Of a stretch of 64,000 nucleotides of DNA, positions 1-11,810 are shown piece after piece (the stretch's first letter is position 1; every line of letters begins with the position of its first letter). Position numbers and translations under genes: made by a program. This DNA comes from Drechslerella dactyloides (Eukaryota > Ascomycota > Orbiliomycetes > Orbiliales > Orbiliaceae). The notes under the pieces are model-generated. The model was given only the letters and a program-made list of their open reading frames with translations. It did not search any database and had not been told where the DNA came from. Location of the stretch: positions 372,001 to 436,000 of the forward strand of contig JAGTWJ010000002.1 of the NCBI GenBank assembly GCA_020064725.1. The letters are read 5' to 3'.

Positions 1-2032
1 TTTCACAGCTGGTTAATCGGAAACATTACTCCTCTCTGTTTGGATACTCAATTTTGTATATAGTACGTATGTTGCTACGGAGCCCAGAGCTCCTCTATAA
101 TATATAGAATCTCGCTGTATATAAAATATATATACAAAGATCCTTAATGTATAATTTTTAGTCCCAAACGCTAGTAAATTTAACCAATCCTGTGGTGTTG
201 AGCTCATGAGCTCAACTTTATTGCCTGTCGTCGAAGCTAAGTCGCGTTGAATATATTACCAACGCAAGCACTAATTGGTCTGGTCTACTCCCTTCTAATT
301 ATCGACGTCGCGCCAAGTTTCGACGTTTCCCATTGATTGCAAGAAAGCATCGGTGGAACCACACGTTTATTTTCCTGGCCCATGCAAACTTGCATGCTGC
401 TCGAGTGTCGTGGCATGCGGCAGCGACGGATCACTGCCACTTACGAATGCTGATGGCGGGGTATGTTGCATGTTGCAAGTTGGCTCGCCTAGCGCCTGCT
501 GTATGTCTCCTTTTGTGCCGAACACCAGCGGTCGAGTTGCATGTAGCCTATGGCTCGGTCAAACGGTCGCTGGAATTGATGAGGTCGCATCGGTATTCCC
601 TGCTCATCGGCACACGTCGCCTTTGGGTCAAGCGGAGCCGTCTCAGCATTCGCATCCCGATGCGTGACGATTGGGCGAGACCGACCTGCGCATCGCCATT
701 TGTCACGTCAAGTAGAGTGCCATAGGTGTCGCTTGGCGTCAGATCCAGCAGCATTACTGACTGCGTGCCACTCGGAAGAGTCCGCGCCTGGGCTTTTAAA
801 ACCCATATTCCGTTCCTCAGCGAATTGCGATCTCCTCCGTCAAATTTGCAGGGGAATTTGCAACTTGGCGATACAGAGAATCGGACTATTGTTTCTCCTA
901 GTTACAGCAGACTGGAAACTGGCGGTCGGTCGACACCGCGGTACCGGACGATTTCAGGGGCGTGGGCTCGACTGCAGTGGAATGCACAGGCATACGGGCC
1001 GCGGGCCATCTGGGATGCATGTGCATGGTGGTATCGTGATCAAACCCGGAGAGCTGGTGTATACATGTAGCGGCTTGAGTGCCCATGCATAGCTCAGAGC
1101 TTAGTATAATAGCCGGCTAGCCCCCTCCACGCCGCGAAGATAACTCTCGAGAGTGCTTCACATACATACGAATGCGCACTTGATCACAGCGCAAGGGACC
1201 CAGGAGCTTACTTTCGCTTTTCTCGTCCTCTACCAATTCATACACCCGTTGACCCTTGACGGAGAACAACAAGAATACATTCAATACCTTCATCGGTCAA
1301 TTACAGGGCTGCCGGGACCCCTGCCAATGCTGCATCAGCCTCAAGTTACAACTTCATAACAGCACCAACGCAAGCCAGGCGAAGCTACCTGCAATCGCAA
1401 GAGCTTCAAGGGTATCCACAGATATCCCGCAATCGATCTATCTATACGGTACGTGCAGTCTCAGCTTCGTCATTTGGCTATGTTTTCAGTGGCATGCTCC
1501 GTCTTGGCCGCACACTTGGCAGCAGCCTCGTCGATATCCATCCGCCAGTTCAATTCCAAGGCACAGTATCAATCACAGCCTGTATACGTATATATATGTG
1601 TCTATCGACCTTGAGCGGTTCCGCTTGGACTCAAACAGACCGCTCTCGATTGCATTGCGCTAACAGATTTGAACCCTAGCTGCAGCTGTCGATATCGGCT
1701 GCTCCTTGGCGACGCGTGGCATTGTATCGCCAGATCGTCGACATCATCTTACCGTTCCTGCAACGGGCGCCGAAGCGACGATCGCATTTACTTCCGGCGG
1801 GCGGCTGCGCTGGTCCCAATCTGTGGCGGGATTGAACGCTCAATACGACATAGCAGATATATAGCACACCTGCCATCCGTCACCCCAGCCGAGTCATTTT
1901 ACACCGAGCGGGTCGAACGGTTATTATTTATTCTTCCGCAGATTCATTGGAGTCGATCTCCAATCTTGCGATAGGCAATTCATACGAGCGGACGGCATCC
2001 CGTTGCTATCGTAAATATATATCCAATTCACC
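1..2032. other. Gene-free left flank
   Basis: I see no convincing gene here. Open frames are short (under about 145 codons), overlap on both strands and carry no recognisable motif. The last part is the 5' flank of the dioxygenase gene, with an AT-rich TATATAT stretch about 15 bases before its ATG. Part of a gene lying to the left could enter the window, but no spliced frame supports it. Confidence 0.5.
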
Positions 2033-3677
2033 ATGCGGTACTCCATATCTACAGTACTCGCAGCTTCGGGGGTACTCTTCCAGGCCGCGTCCGTGTTTGG
2101 GCACGGTGACGAGTCGCATGAGGCGATCCACAAACGGAACGAATATATCAGCCGACGTTCTCTCGCCGCCTGTCGCGACAATATAGATGCGAAAGCACTG
2201 TTTGAGCGTTCCGTCCAGCGGAGAACCGATCTACTGAACCACATTCGGAGAAAGAGGGGCTTGACAGCACGTATGTTATGCATGTTTGCTACTCATTATA
2301 ACTTGACAATGCACGGCTAATTCGATCGCTGTTTGTGTTCTATGATTTCTAGGGTCTCTTGCGGATTCTCATCGTATTGCGAAGCGAGATTTCGACTCGT
2401 CTTCCAAGATCGATCACAACAATACATTCGCGGACGCTACGTGGGACGTCGACTCCAGCGTGCTGTTTGGCGGCAACAGCTCTTGCCTATTGACACCCGA
2501 AGTTACAGAGGGGCCGTTCTGTATGTGGATTCACGCCGGCCATCCGTCCCGTTGAGATTCCACAAGCTAATACGATATCGCTATATATAGTCGTATCTGG
2601 AGAGTATGTCAGAAGTGATATCACGGATAACCAGGCCGGTGTCGAGCTCTACCTGGACATCCAAGTCATAAACACCAATACTTGCAAACCGGTTTCCAGC
2701 GCCTATTTTGACGCCTGGCACAGTATGTCACCCTAAGATACAAGCTTCCTCAAGACCCCTCTATAGATCTAACCGAATATATGATGCCTATAGCAAATGC
2801 TACCGGTATCTACTCCGGTGTCGTCAACAGTGGCAACGGGAATGGAAACGCGGACCCAAGCAATATAAACACCACCTTCTGCCGCGGCGTCCAATTCACG
2901 GACTCCGACGGCGTGATCAAGTTCAAGACCATCTTCCCAGGCCACTATGCCGGCCGCACGACCCACATCCACATCATGTCGCAGCAAGGCGGCACGGTCT
3001 ACCCTAACGGTACATACTCCGGCCACGGCATCGTCACGCACGTCGGCCAGCTCTTCTTCGACGAAGCCCTCCGAACCGCCGTCGAGAAAGTAGCACCGTA
3101 CAATACGAATACGCAACGGAATATCCTAAATTCGCAAGACGGCATCGCGATCCAGCAGGCCGAGAACGACTACGATCCGTTTATGAAGTACGCGTATCTA
3201 GGAGATAGTGCCGCCGACGGCCTGCTCGCGTGGATCACGGTTGGCGTCGATCCTGACAGCGAACATAACCCCTACGTGGCCGTGGAGCTGACGAAGGACG
3301 GCGGAGTGCCCGTCGGGAACTACGGTATCGTTGGGACGGGCGAGGAGGCGGATGAGGTGCCCAGTGGGAAGCCTGAAGCCCCTCCTCCACCAAAGAATAA
3401 CCGAGAGCCGGAGAATACGAGTGTAACCTGTAAGCGAGCTGCTCCACCTCTACAATATCGAGCCCGATTTTGTAGCAGCATATAATCTATATCTATAGGA
3501 ATACATACTAACATCTCTTCTCTTATAGCCTACAGCAAAAGAACTACCGCGGCAGGGACATCCGGAAACACGATGTCTTCGCCAGCATCGCCGACCCCGA
3601 GCTTTGGTATCCAAGTGGTCCCCTCGCTGGCTCTTGTAGTTCTATCAGTCATAGGTTGCGGCGCGTGGATGATTTGA
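2033..3677 (+). CDS. Secreted, GPI-anchored intradiol dioxygenase-like protein
   Basis: Five exons: 2033-2270, 2353-2520, 2591-2722, 2794-3429 and 3529-3677. All junctions keep phase and give 440 residues. The N-terminus is a signal peptide (MRYSISTVLAASGVLFQAA). The core resembles the protocatechuate/catechol intradiol ring-cleavage fold: a PEVTEGP stretch before the catalytic domain, then NATGIYSG (first Tyr iron ligand expected) and PGHYAGRTTHIHIM (second Tyr and two His ligands), around residues 183-236. Family members use non-haem Fe(III) to open catechol rings. The secreted fungal branch is poorly characterised biochemically. The last exon adds a Ser/Thr-rich stretch and a hydrophobic tail ending at the stop (about residues 420-440), which reads as a GPI-attachment signal. 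Intron 4 has a good branch site (ACTAAC near 3507). Function is inferred from family motifs; substrate unknown. Confidence 0.88.
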
Positions 3678-4912
3678 TGCATGATTTATATTCATCAATA
3701 TTGTATACTTGGTTAAAAGCGACCCAATTCACACTATAGTAATGGTTTGAGATGACTATCGACGTTTGCGATTCGTACCAGCGACAGCTGTAATAGGTTA
3801 ATTTGATAGAGTTGAATGATACCGATAAGGAAAATTCTCAGGAGAAATATTGTAATTTGTAGACATCTTGGCATCTGACTTCCTAACATAGCCGTTGTAC
3901 GCATTCTATACCAGGGATTTTCGAATACTGCGCTGAAGACGTCTGGCTTGCGAGACAAATAGCGCGCAAGTACTGCGAATTTTCAGAAAACTACGTAACC
4001 GTATAGAATGATAGATCGACGAGTTTAGATGGTCTCATGTGTTCGTTGAATACTAACTTTTCCCTGGTCTGACCAATGCGCTTTTTTTTTTCCCATAATT
4101 TTCTACACTTTTCTATATCGAAATGTACGAATAGAATACCATTTACAAAATGACGTAGGGCAGAATATATATTGAAACAAACTTAGAACGGTAGACATCG
4201 TATAGAAATGTATAGAAAAATACGAGGGGTATGATATAATATTTAACTTACATAAAACAGCCAAGCCGAGCGCGAAGGTGGAAAAGTCTTATTCTGACAG
4301 TCAATTGGGAACTGCCTGTTGACGTCAGACTTGTAGGTGAATTTCTTAGGGTCTTAAAACAGCGAGATGGATATCTTGAATGTTCTATATCGTGGTTGGG
4401 CAGTCTGTCGAAGTTGACGCCCAATTTGGAAATTGCGTCGAGAAACTGCAACACCAGCAAATCTGCGGTGGGGGATATCGTGAGAACAGCAAAGTCATTG
4501 TCCCAATAAATTGGAAAATTTTCGCCTCTGACGTTACTTTTAGACAATGTTCCACTGGTGTTCCACTGGTGTTCCACCAGAGAAGCTTGTATTTTCCTGC
4601 CGAGAACTTTTCCACAGACGATTGTATCCGTGAAGGTGTGTGATTGATTAGGGTTTTTTGCTGTTGCAGTCGTGCGTCTAGAACACCGATGCACTCTAAA
4701 GTTCAACGGGTCTCTCTATAAATCAGTGGATTCCTCCTCCACAGGGAACCCAGGGACCCTTAACTGTCAAGCCTCATTGTCGACACTTTCGCTAGTCCGT
4801 TAAAGCCAGTAATTCATATACTGCCATTTTTTACTTCATGCCACCTCTAGTAGCTGAAAGCGCACACGCCTTGGGCAGCATCTTCAACTATATCTCGGAA
4901 CATTGGGACTCA
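3678..4912. other. Intergenic, AT-rich, with short tandem repeat
   Basis: No supported gene. The region is AT-rich, with runs such as TTTTCTATA and TATAGAAA near 4080-4230. A minus-strand open frame of 152 codons spans 4248-4706, but it starts at an ordinary position, has no recognisable motif and includes the tandem repeat at 4548-4580, so I do not call it a gene. Confidence 0.4.
4548..4580 (+). repeat. Three tandem copies of an 11-base unit
   Basis: The unit TGTTCCACTGG occurs at 4548-4558 and 4559-4569. A third copy at 4570-4580 differs at two bases (TGTTCCACCAG). It lies between genes, about 330 bases before the start of the next secreted-protein gene. No function can be assigned. Confidence 0.85.
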
Positions 4913-5563
4913 ATGAAGACTGGATTCCTGAAACTGGCCTTGCTGGCCTTGGGAGCCTCTGCCGTCCCATTTAACGGTGGATATGTGCCATCTATCGGAC
5001 CCTTCGGGCTGTCAATTACTATGTCCGATCCAAGGTATACACTCTTATAAAGTCAGCTAGGGGCATCGAGCAAGGTAGAAAATAATACTAACGTGCGAAA
5101 TCCTAGCATGGACCATATGTACCTTACGCCAACCTACGAAACCAACTCTTCTCAAGTCGTTCTCGTCCTGTCCAACACGCCGGATCGTTCCTTCTACTGG
5201 GTCCCCAACAGCGCGAACCCCGTCCCTCCAGGTCCCTACCTCCCACAAGGAACTCTGCTCTACGAAGTCAAATTCCACACCGCAGCGTACAACCTCACTC
5301 TGGACTTGGCCCCGTACAATAGCTCTCAGGCTCTCTACACCCCTGTTATTCTCAGGACTGAGGCTGAGGTTGGCACTCCCTTCGCGCATTCGGCTGCACA
5401 CTCTCTACCTGGCGTTATCTTCCTCAATGACACCACCGAGTTTCTTGAATGCCGCGACAGTTACAGCTTCAACCTCAATTGGCAAACAAACTTTGATCCG
5501 GCACATATGGGGCAGATAGATTACAACTGCCGCCCTGTTATCGTGTCTATCTCATACCAGTAG
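4913..5563 (+). CDS. Small secreted protein of unknown function
   Basis: Two exons, 4913-5034 and 5107-5563, give 192 residues. The intron runs from GTATAC to CCTAG and has a TACTAAC-like branch site. I chose the ATG at 4913 because it starts a clean signal peptide (MKTGFLKLALLALGASA, cleavage near residue 17). An in-frame codon at 4838 would place 25 hydrophilic residues before it. The mature chain has only two Cys, near the C-terminus (ECRDS and NCRPV), which could form one disulfide. It also has several N-glycosylation sequons (for example NLTL, NSSQ, NDTT). No membrane segment or GPI tail. I do not recognise a domain. The gene is co-directional with the secreted dioxygenase upstream; an extracellular or cell-wall role is inferred only from the signal peptide. 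Confidence 0.75.
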
Positions 5564-5899
5564 GTTGATAGACATGCTTTGTGGATAGCTGCGGGACTGC
5601 AAGTCCAGTATAGTTTCCATCTTATATCATAAAATGCAACCAGGAAGTCAGAAGTCCGTTGAAAAGTTGAATTATTTGCATATATAAAAGTTAGAAGCAG
5701 AGCTGCAGGGCAAGAGGGGCGCAATAATACAAAATTGAATGTTGTAACATAGTATAGAAAACTGTATACCTAGAACATGCCAATTTAGAAGGACTTGCGG
5801 TGCGCTCAAGAAAATCTAGGTCAGAGCTAAGCGATGTGTAGCATATACGTCGTAGAAGACAGCATCTTGTGCTGACCTCATAAGCCAGATTCTCCATTA
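5564..5899. other. Short convergent intergenic region
   Basis: This is the 336-base gap between two convergent genes, the secreted protein (+) and the STAND gene (-). It must hold both 3' ends. I see only AT-rich sequence, with no distinct terminator and no further gene. Confidence 0.5.
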
Positions 5900-8800
5900 C
5901 TAGTTGGTATCCTTACTCTGATTCATATCTTTAAACATAAATGGCTCGGCCCCGAAGTTGAACTTTCCTTTGCACTTGATATGAGAGCCGAAGCAGGGAA
6001 AAAGTCTGCCACGAATGTTGGTGAACGCCGGACCAAGGTATTCGCCATTTAGCGTGTAAAATATAATCCCTGCGTCCATAGAATAGCCACACCCGATAGT
6101 ATCTCCAGGGCCGAAAGTTATGCTACCTCGCCGCGAGATATATTGCTTTGATTTATTGGACTTTGCGCTGTAATTCGACATTTTAGCGCTCCGGAGTTGA
6201 CCGTCATGCTGCAGGGCGTAGGTGTCATCGGTATCCTGAGCGGCGCCGGGTGGGAATCGCGTCATGCAGCCATCTCCCAAGTATCCAATAGCAAGAGTTC
6301 TGTAGCCAAGTTAGGCCATAGTACCTGACTAATCTATCCTCGAGAATCGACATAACTTACCCAATTTGTAATTGGTTCATCTCTTCCACTGTTATCTCCC
6401 AATAAGATACGGGCAGATGGGCGGGAGTCGGACAGTCGGCGTGAATCTGCCGATTGTAATCCCGGTCATTACTCCAATCTGTGAATGTAATCATCCCTAA
6501 AATCAGCTCCGGATTTCGTGACTGCTTCTAAGCACAATGGCTGAAGTACTTACCCGCGGTGAAGCCGTCCACAAAGCCTTCGACTGTCTGGAATGCAAGA
6601 CCATCATCTGACAATGTGAAAATACTCAGCCTATCTCTGACTCTCATACGAGATGGTATGCGGGTCTGGTGAAGCTTGCGATCTGGCGATCTCCAGCTCG
6701 AGAAGATGGGCAGTTCTAGCATTGCTTCCAACCGCTTCTCGGCATGAGCGTACTCGTAAGGGGACCAACCCCATCCGTCCACTTGCTCTATGTTGTAACC
6801 ACACTCCACAAGCTTGATGATGAGATTCTCATGATATCTCTTGATTGCCAAATTGAGGATATGCATCGTTCTGTCTTTTGCCAAATCGGGGGCTTTCTCC
6901 AACAGCAGGAAACAAAGCTCTTCGAGATCTTTTTGGTTTTGCAGCTCTTTCTCTGTCAGTGCCTCTTTTTCTATCCTTGAGTGGGACCAACTCCTCATTG
7001 CATGACCTAGAGCACTCCCATCAACATTGCTCCTTGCATAGACATCCGCACCGATATCTAGCAGAAACTTCACAATTTCAACGCTCCCATCGGTAGCTGC
7101 TAGATGGAGAGCGGTTTCGTTTCTAGAGGTGACCCGATAGAGCATAGTTTTCACCTGCTCAGGAGTCCAATCCTGGATTAGGTATTTTAAGATCGCAAGC
7201 CCACCGATTTTATTCCGGGCAGCATCCATAAAGAAATTCTTGGGTCCAAACGTCTGGAATAGATAACATTTGAGCTTTTCGGGACCGTTCTTCTTCTGAT
7301 ATTCGTTGACGAGAAGTGTGAAGGTTCTGTCATAGCCTCCCCAAGCCGCATGCAGAAGGACTGGCCCGCCATCTGTAGTTTCCTTCTCAATGTAAGCCCC
7401 GTACATCAGTAACAGTCTTATGATAGAGTCCGCCGTTTCCGGGCCCCTGTCTGCTCCACTTTTAGGTGTAGCCGCGGCATGTAAAGCCGTTAGCCCCTGG
7501 TTATCGTCGTCGTTCACATCAGCCCCATGCTGTAAAAGAAGCTCCACGCATTCCTTGTTCTGCGCTTCCACGGCGTATGTCAAAGGCGCTCCACTGTTTT
7601 TATCTTGACGATTTGGGTCAGCCCCTGCATCCAAAAGAGACTTCACCATTTGTCTTGCTATTTCCAGCGGATAGTCCGTAGAATGAGTAATGTTGACCCA
7701 GCTGAGTGCTGTCATGCCTTCAACGTCCTCTGCATGGACATCAACATCTGGTTGTTCCATGAGCGCCTGGAATAGCTCAATGGACTTGGCCGAAACGGCA
7801 ACATGGAGGGCTGTAGCGGTGTTTCCAGGCCACATAAGATCGAGATGCTGGTTTATATCCACGCCTTGTTTGATGAACAGCTTGGCTATATCCACTAAAT
7901 CTGGTCGTGGCGGGTGTTCAAAGCGGACCCAACCTGCGAGCCATATTTGGCTTATGAGTAGGTACCAGCACGAAGTTCCAAGCCAGATCGTATTGATGTC
8001 GGCTCCGTGTTCTATCAGTACCCTGAGGGTAGCTTCCGGTTGTTTCGAAGAAAGGATCGCGAGTACCAACGGGGTTCTAGTCTTGTCATCGGGCTCATTG
8101 GGATCAGCACCAATCTTGACAAGCAAGAACTCGACTAGCATCGATAACCCTTCGTTGGCGAATACATGAATCGGTTTCATAGATTGAAATTCAACTAGGC
8201 TCGCCTCCTCAGAATATCCTTCGGCCCACTGTGCCAATTTCGCAAGCCAGGGAGTGAAGCTATCCGATTCAACAAAGCCCAGAAATACTTCCCAGAAGGT
8301 TGCCCACTTGGGGCCCTGACGATCTTCTTTGGGCCAGATTTCCTCTAGACGACGCAGGTGTGAGAGAAGATGCCGCGCTTCGTAGGGTATCGGCCTCGAC
8401 TTTTCTTCGTAAGCCTCAAGAGAAAACGAGTGCCCGTTTCGAGTTGATTCTTCATTGACCGCTTCAACAGCCTCCTCGCCCTTCGTAATATCTTTATCGC
8501 CGTTGTTACCAACGAAAGTAAAATTCAAGTACCGTCCACGGAAGAGTGGATTTTGGAGGACAGTTACTGGATGGATGAATATTGTCAGTAGAATGTCAAC
8601 AGCATCAGCCAACAACCGTATAAACATAAACACTCAGAGTCTGTTGAGGCTAGAAGAACCTACACAAACTAATAGCAAGATCCAGTTGAGCTTCTCGCTC
8701 AGTTTGCAACTCAATCGAAACACCACGGCCACCACTCAACAGGCCGGCTGAGAAGGAAAGCATGGTTATTAGTCAGTCTAATCCTCAATGAGAAGCAATT

Positions 8801-11735
8801 CGGAATTATTCCAAACGGGTAAACTCAGGTATAATACGTGGTACTGGTAACGTCACGTTCAGCTCGCCGTTCTCGTTGACTCTTATCTGAGGCCGAGTCG
8901 CACCAATAGTTTCATGCCACTTCTTGATCTTGTTCGCTTCATTTTCGACCCAATCTTTGACCGTTTTATGAACCACTTCAATACTCCGTAAGTTATTACT
9001 AAACTTGAAAAAGTCTCGTCCTGACTTGGTTAGATGGTACACAGTCTCTGCAATCTCAGGGTCCGCCATCGCATCGTATGTCTGTGGGAAACTTTCGTCA
9101 TGAGTGGAATCTTCAGGTTCGGCTTCTTCGATGTTTTCACTCTCAGGATTCGCTTCGTTGGCAGTCTCCTCGTCCGCTCCAGACGTTGCCTCGATATCCT
9201 CATATACGCACTTATAGTGCTCTGCTATCTCGGTTGTGGTGACACCGCCGAAACCCCAGACGATGAATCTCAGAGCGATAAGGATCAGCTTTTTCTCTTC
9301 GAAGTTCAAGTCCTCCAGCCTCTGTCTGTACAAATCGTCCATACCATCTGGGAGATTCTTGAGTTTCTGCGCCAGGGTTAGTTGCGACGGCTGCTCCAGG
9401 CTCGCAATCACTATCCCCGCGTAGGTAAACATGCCGTTCGCCTTCGCCTTGATATTCCTCACGATGCGGGCTGTATCTTCTTCCGTTTGTGACTTAGAGT
9501 GGCTTCCAACAAATCGGTGGGACATGATCTGCTGCAGAGACGCCCGGAGATATATTTCCATATCAGTCGAATTGCGCTCTTCGGTAATGTTGAGTATTGT
9601 AGCCTTCTTGGTGACAACGCAGTCTGTGAGTTCTGGCTTCAACTTCTCACTCTTAGCGTCGTTTTCTTTGGGTTCCAATTCATCCTTGAAGATGTTTTCC
9701 AGCTGCTCATTCTCTCGACTTGAGATGAGAATCCTGAATGTGTCAAGTTCAGCTAGTTCCATGAGAAATGGAATTAAGGTCTCTGCCTCGTGGTCGACGC
9801 ACTCATCGATTGCATCAACCACAAGGTATATTCTTTTCCCAATGGCAGATCCAATGCTCTTGATTGTTTCTTTTAGCATTTCCGCGGTAAAAGTGATCGT
9901 ATTTGTTGAATCTCTTCCTTGCGAAGCTGTTGCCAACGCCACTTCTCTCATGCGCTCCAACACCGCTGTCAGTTGCATTAGCTCTTCCTCCGTCCGAGCA
10001 TGCCTATCGTCAAATAACTGGGTTGCAAGACTTGTAAGGGCGCGCAAGCACCTTTGGGTAGCGTCATCGCCTTGTTTGAAAAAGAAATAGCCCATGATGC
10101 CATCCGGACTGTAGGATAGCCTTCGGACCGCCGACGCCAGCGTCACCGATTTACCAAAACCCGGGCGAGCTTGAATATAGAAAAGCCTGGGAATCTGTGG
10201 CACTGCCAAGTCGCTATCTTTTCGAGACTTGAGGATCTCTTCTTGAAAAAGTTTCTTCTGCTCCACATCATCATCGTCCAACTCCCAAAGCTTGAAGTGT
10301 GGATCTGTGAATAGCCACTGGCAAATATGGTCGGCGTATTTGGAAACAGGATCGAAGATCATATCGAACTGCTGTGAATGTGTATCGGACGGTCGGAGAT
10401 CTGCGCGCTTCTGCCTGAATCCTTCGCGAAGCTTCGAAACTTCAATAGTTGCCTTGACCGTAGAAATATCATTCAAACTACTTCTAAATTCTGTAAGGTA
10501 GTAATGCAGTCGGCGTTGCGGACATTAGCATGCTTTAGGGGTAAGTGCATGATATAAAAATGGGCTTACCATCGAGGGCGGGAAATATCAGAGACCGCAA
10601 TTCGTCTCTCTCCTGGTTGAAGTCTAAAGGAACGGATGATCGCGTCAGAACTTAAGTACTTGCACTCGCGACGGTTATATCTGCTATCCAACATCAATTT
10701 TGGAGTTGTGTAGCTAATATTCTCATCTGCATACTATTTCTTAGGTCTATTCAATCGGTTAGCTAGATCCGTGAAATATCATTTGTCTATCTGTCTCTTC
10801 AGAGTAGCTAGGTGCACAAACCATCAATCGAGTCCATAATCCGTTCTTGGAAAGCATCGTTGGCGACCTGGCGGAGGCTCGCGTATCCCGTTTCTATCTC
10901 CGCGATCTTTTTTTTTAACTTTGGCGAAAAAGTTTCCGTCAATGCTCTCACTTTTTAAGACATGCATTAGTAGTCCATCACTTAGGTGGTGTATCTCACG
11001 ATACTCACAAATTTGTTCTTTTTAAACATGAGTCGGACGTGCCATGAGAAATCCAGAATAGAAGCAATAATATCAGGTATCGCTCCGATGATCTCCTCTT
11101 CCACCTCTCTGCTTCCTATATCCTGGCCAGTATTCATGCCATCCTTTGGTGGATCTTGGTACCGGCGTTCGTATAGCCTACACGCCAGGAGAATGTTGGC
11201 GATATTGTTGCAAGCCCCAAAGATCAGTTCGCAATTCTCCATATCGGTGACTCCGACCTAAATATTGGGCAGGCCAACATGTTAGTCATCCCGAAAGTGT
11301 ATGCTACCAATATGCATCTTCAAAAGGATCAAATCCATATGTTCTTACTTGTATCATACAACTCAACGCAAACCATGCAATACTGACACTCTCGGGCGCG
11401 AAATCCAAGAAAGGGTCTGCGACGTCTTTGATAATTGTCAATGTTGTGAGGAGCTTCCCCACGAGCCTTCCGCGAGCCTTTTCTTTATAGGACGAGTCGG
11501 CAGATTTTTGAGCCTTCTTGCAACTGTCTATGGCACCATCGAGATGAGCGTTTTCCTGCATGAAATCGTCGATTTCCGGTGTCGACGGTGGCCTTTTTGA
11601 TTGTAGCAGGATTAGCAAAAATTTCTCTTTGCCTCGAGCCCAGCATGGTGATGCCTGGATTGTGGTTTGGGCTGTAGCGTTGTTCATCCTGCCGCTATCA
11701 TTCAGGGCATTCGGCTTTAGGTTTGCATTCGCCAT
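5900..11735 (-). CDS. STAND/NLR-like protein: N-terminal domain, NACHT, ankyrin repeats, SPRY
   Basis: Nine exons, read on the minus strand: 11735-11349, 11257-11005, 10950-10822, 10623-10570, 10490-8838, 8747-8664, 8566-6554, 6496-6361 and 6299-5900. Every junction is GT-AG and in phase, giving about 1,702 residues. Residues 1-270 resemble the helical N-terminal domain of fungal STAND proteins. NACHT follows, with Walker A ARPGFGKS (about 382-389) and Walker B LVVDAIDEC (about 497-505). A winged-helix-like and charged linker leads to ankyrin repeats (about 980-1490; for example LLLQHGADVN, FLLDIGADVY). The C-terminus is SPRY-like (about 1525-1702: YWEITVEEM, IGCGYSMDAGIIFYTLNGE). Fungal STAND proteins are signal-responsive ATPases, some controlling nonself recognition and regulated cell death. 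I chose ATG 11735 because a TATATAAAT box lies just upstream; the in-frame extension to 11810 would include that box. The alternative is two genes (NACHT stop at 8806, ankyrin-SPRY starting about 8762), since joining the halves needs two inferred introns around exon 8664-8747. Confidence 0.8.
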
Positions 11736-11794
11736 CACAGAGTACTTTTGTATATGCTGATAAGATCTTGATATCTCTGGAAACTGGACACTAG

Positions 11795-11803
11795 ATTTAT
11801 ATA
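11795..11803 (-). promoter_or_regulatory. TATA box of the STAND gene
   Basis: TATATAAAT on the minus strand lies 60 bases before the ATG at 11735. It favours that start over the more distal in-frame one at 11810, because the distal start would place the box inside the coding region. Confidence 0.5.
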
Positions 11804-11810
11804 GGCCCAC

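Noticed and set aside
4248..4706. 152-codon minus-strand frame
   Set aside because: No motif. It includes the tandem repeat and AT-rich sequence, and the opposite strand has a comparable frame.
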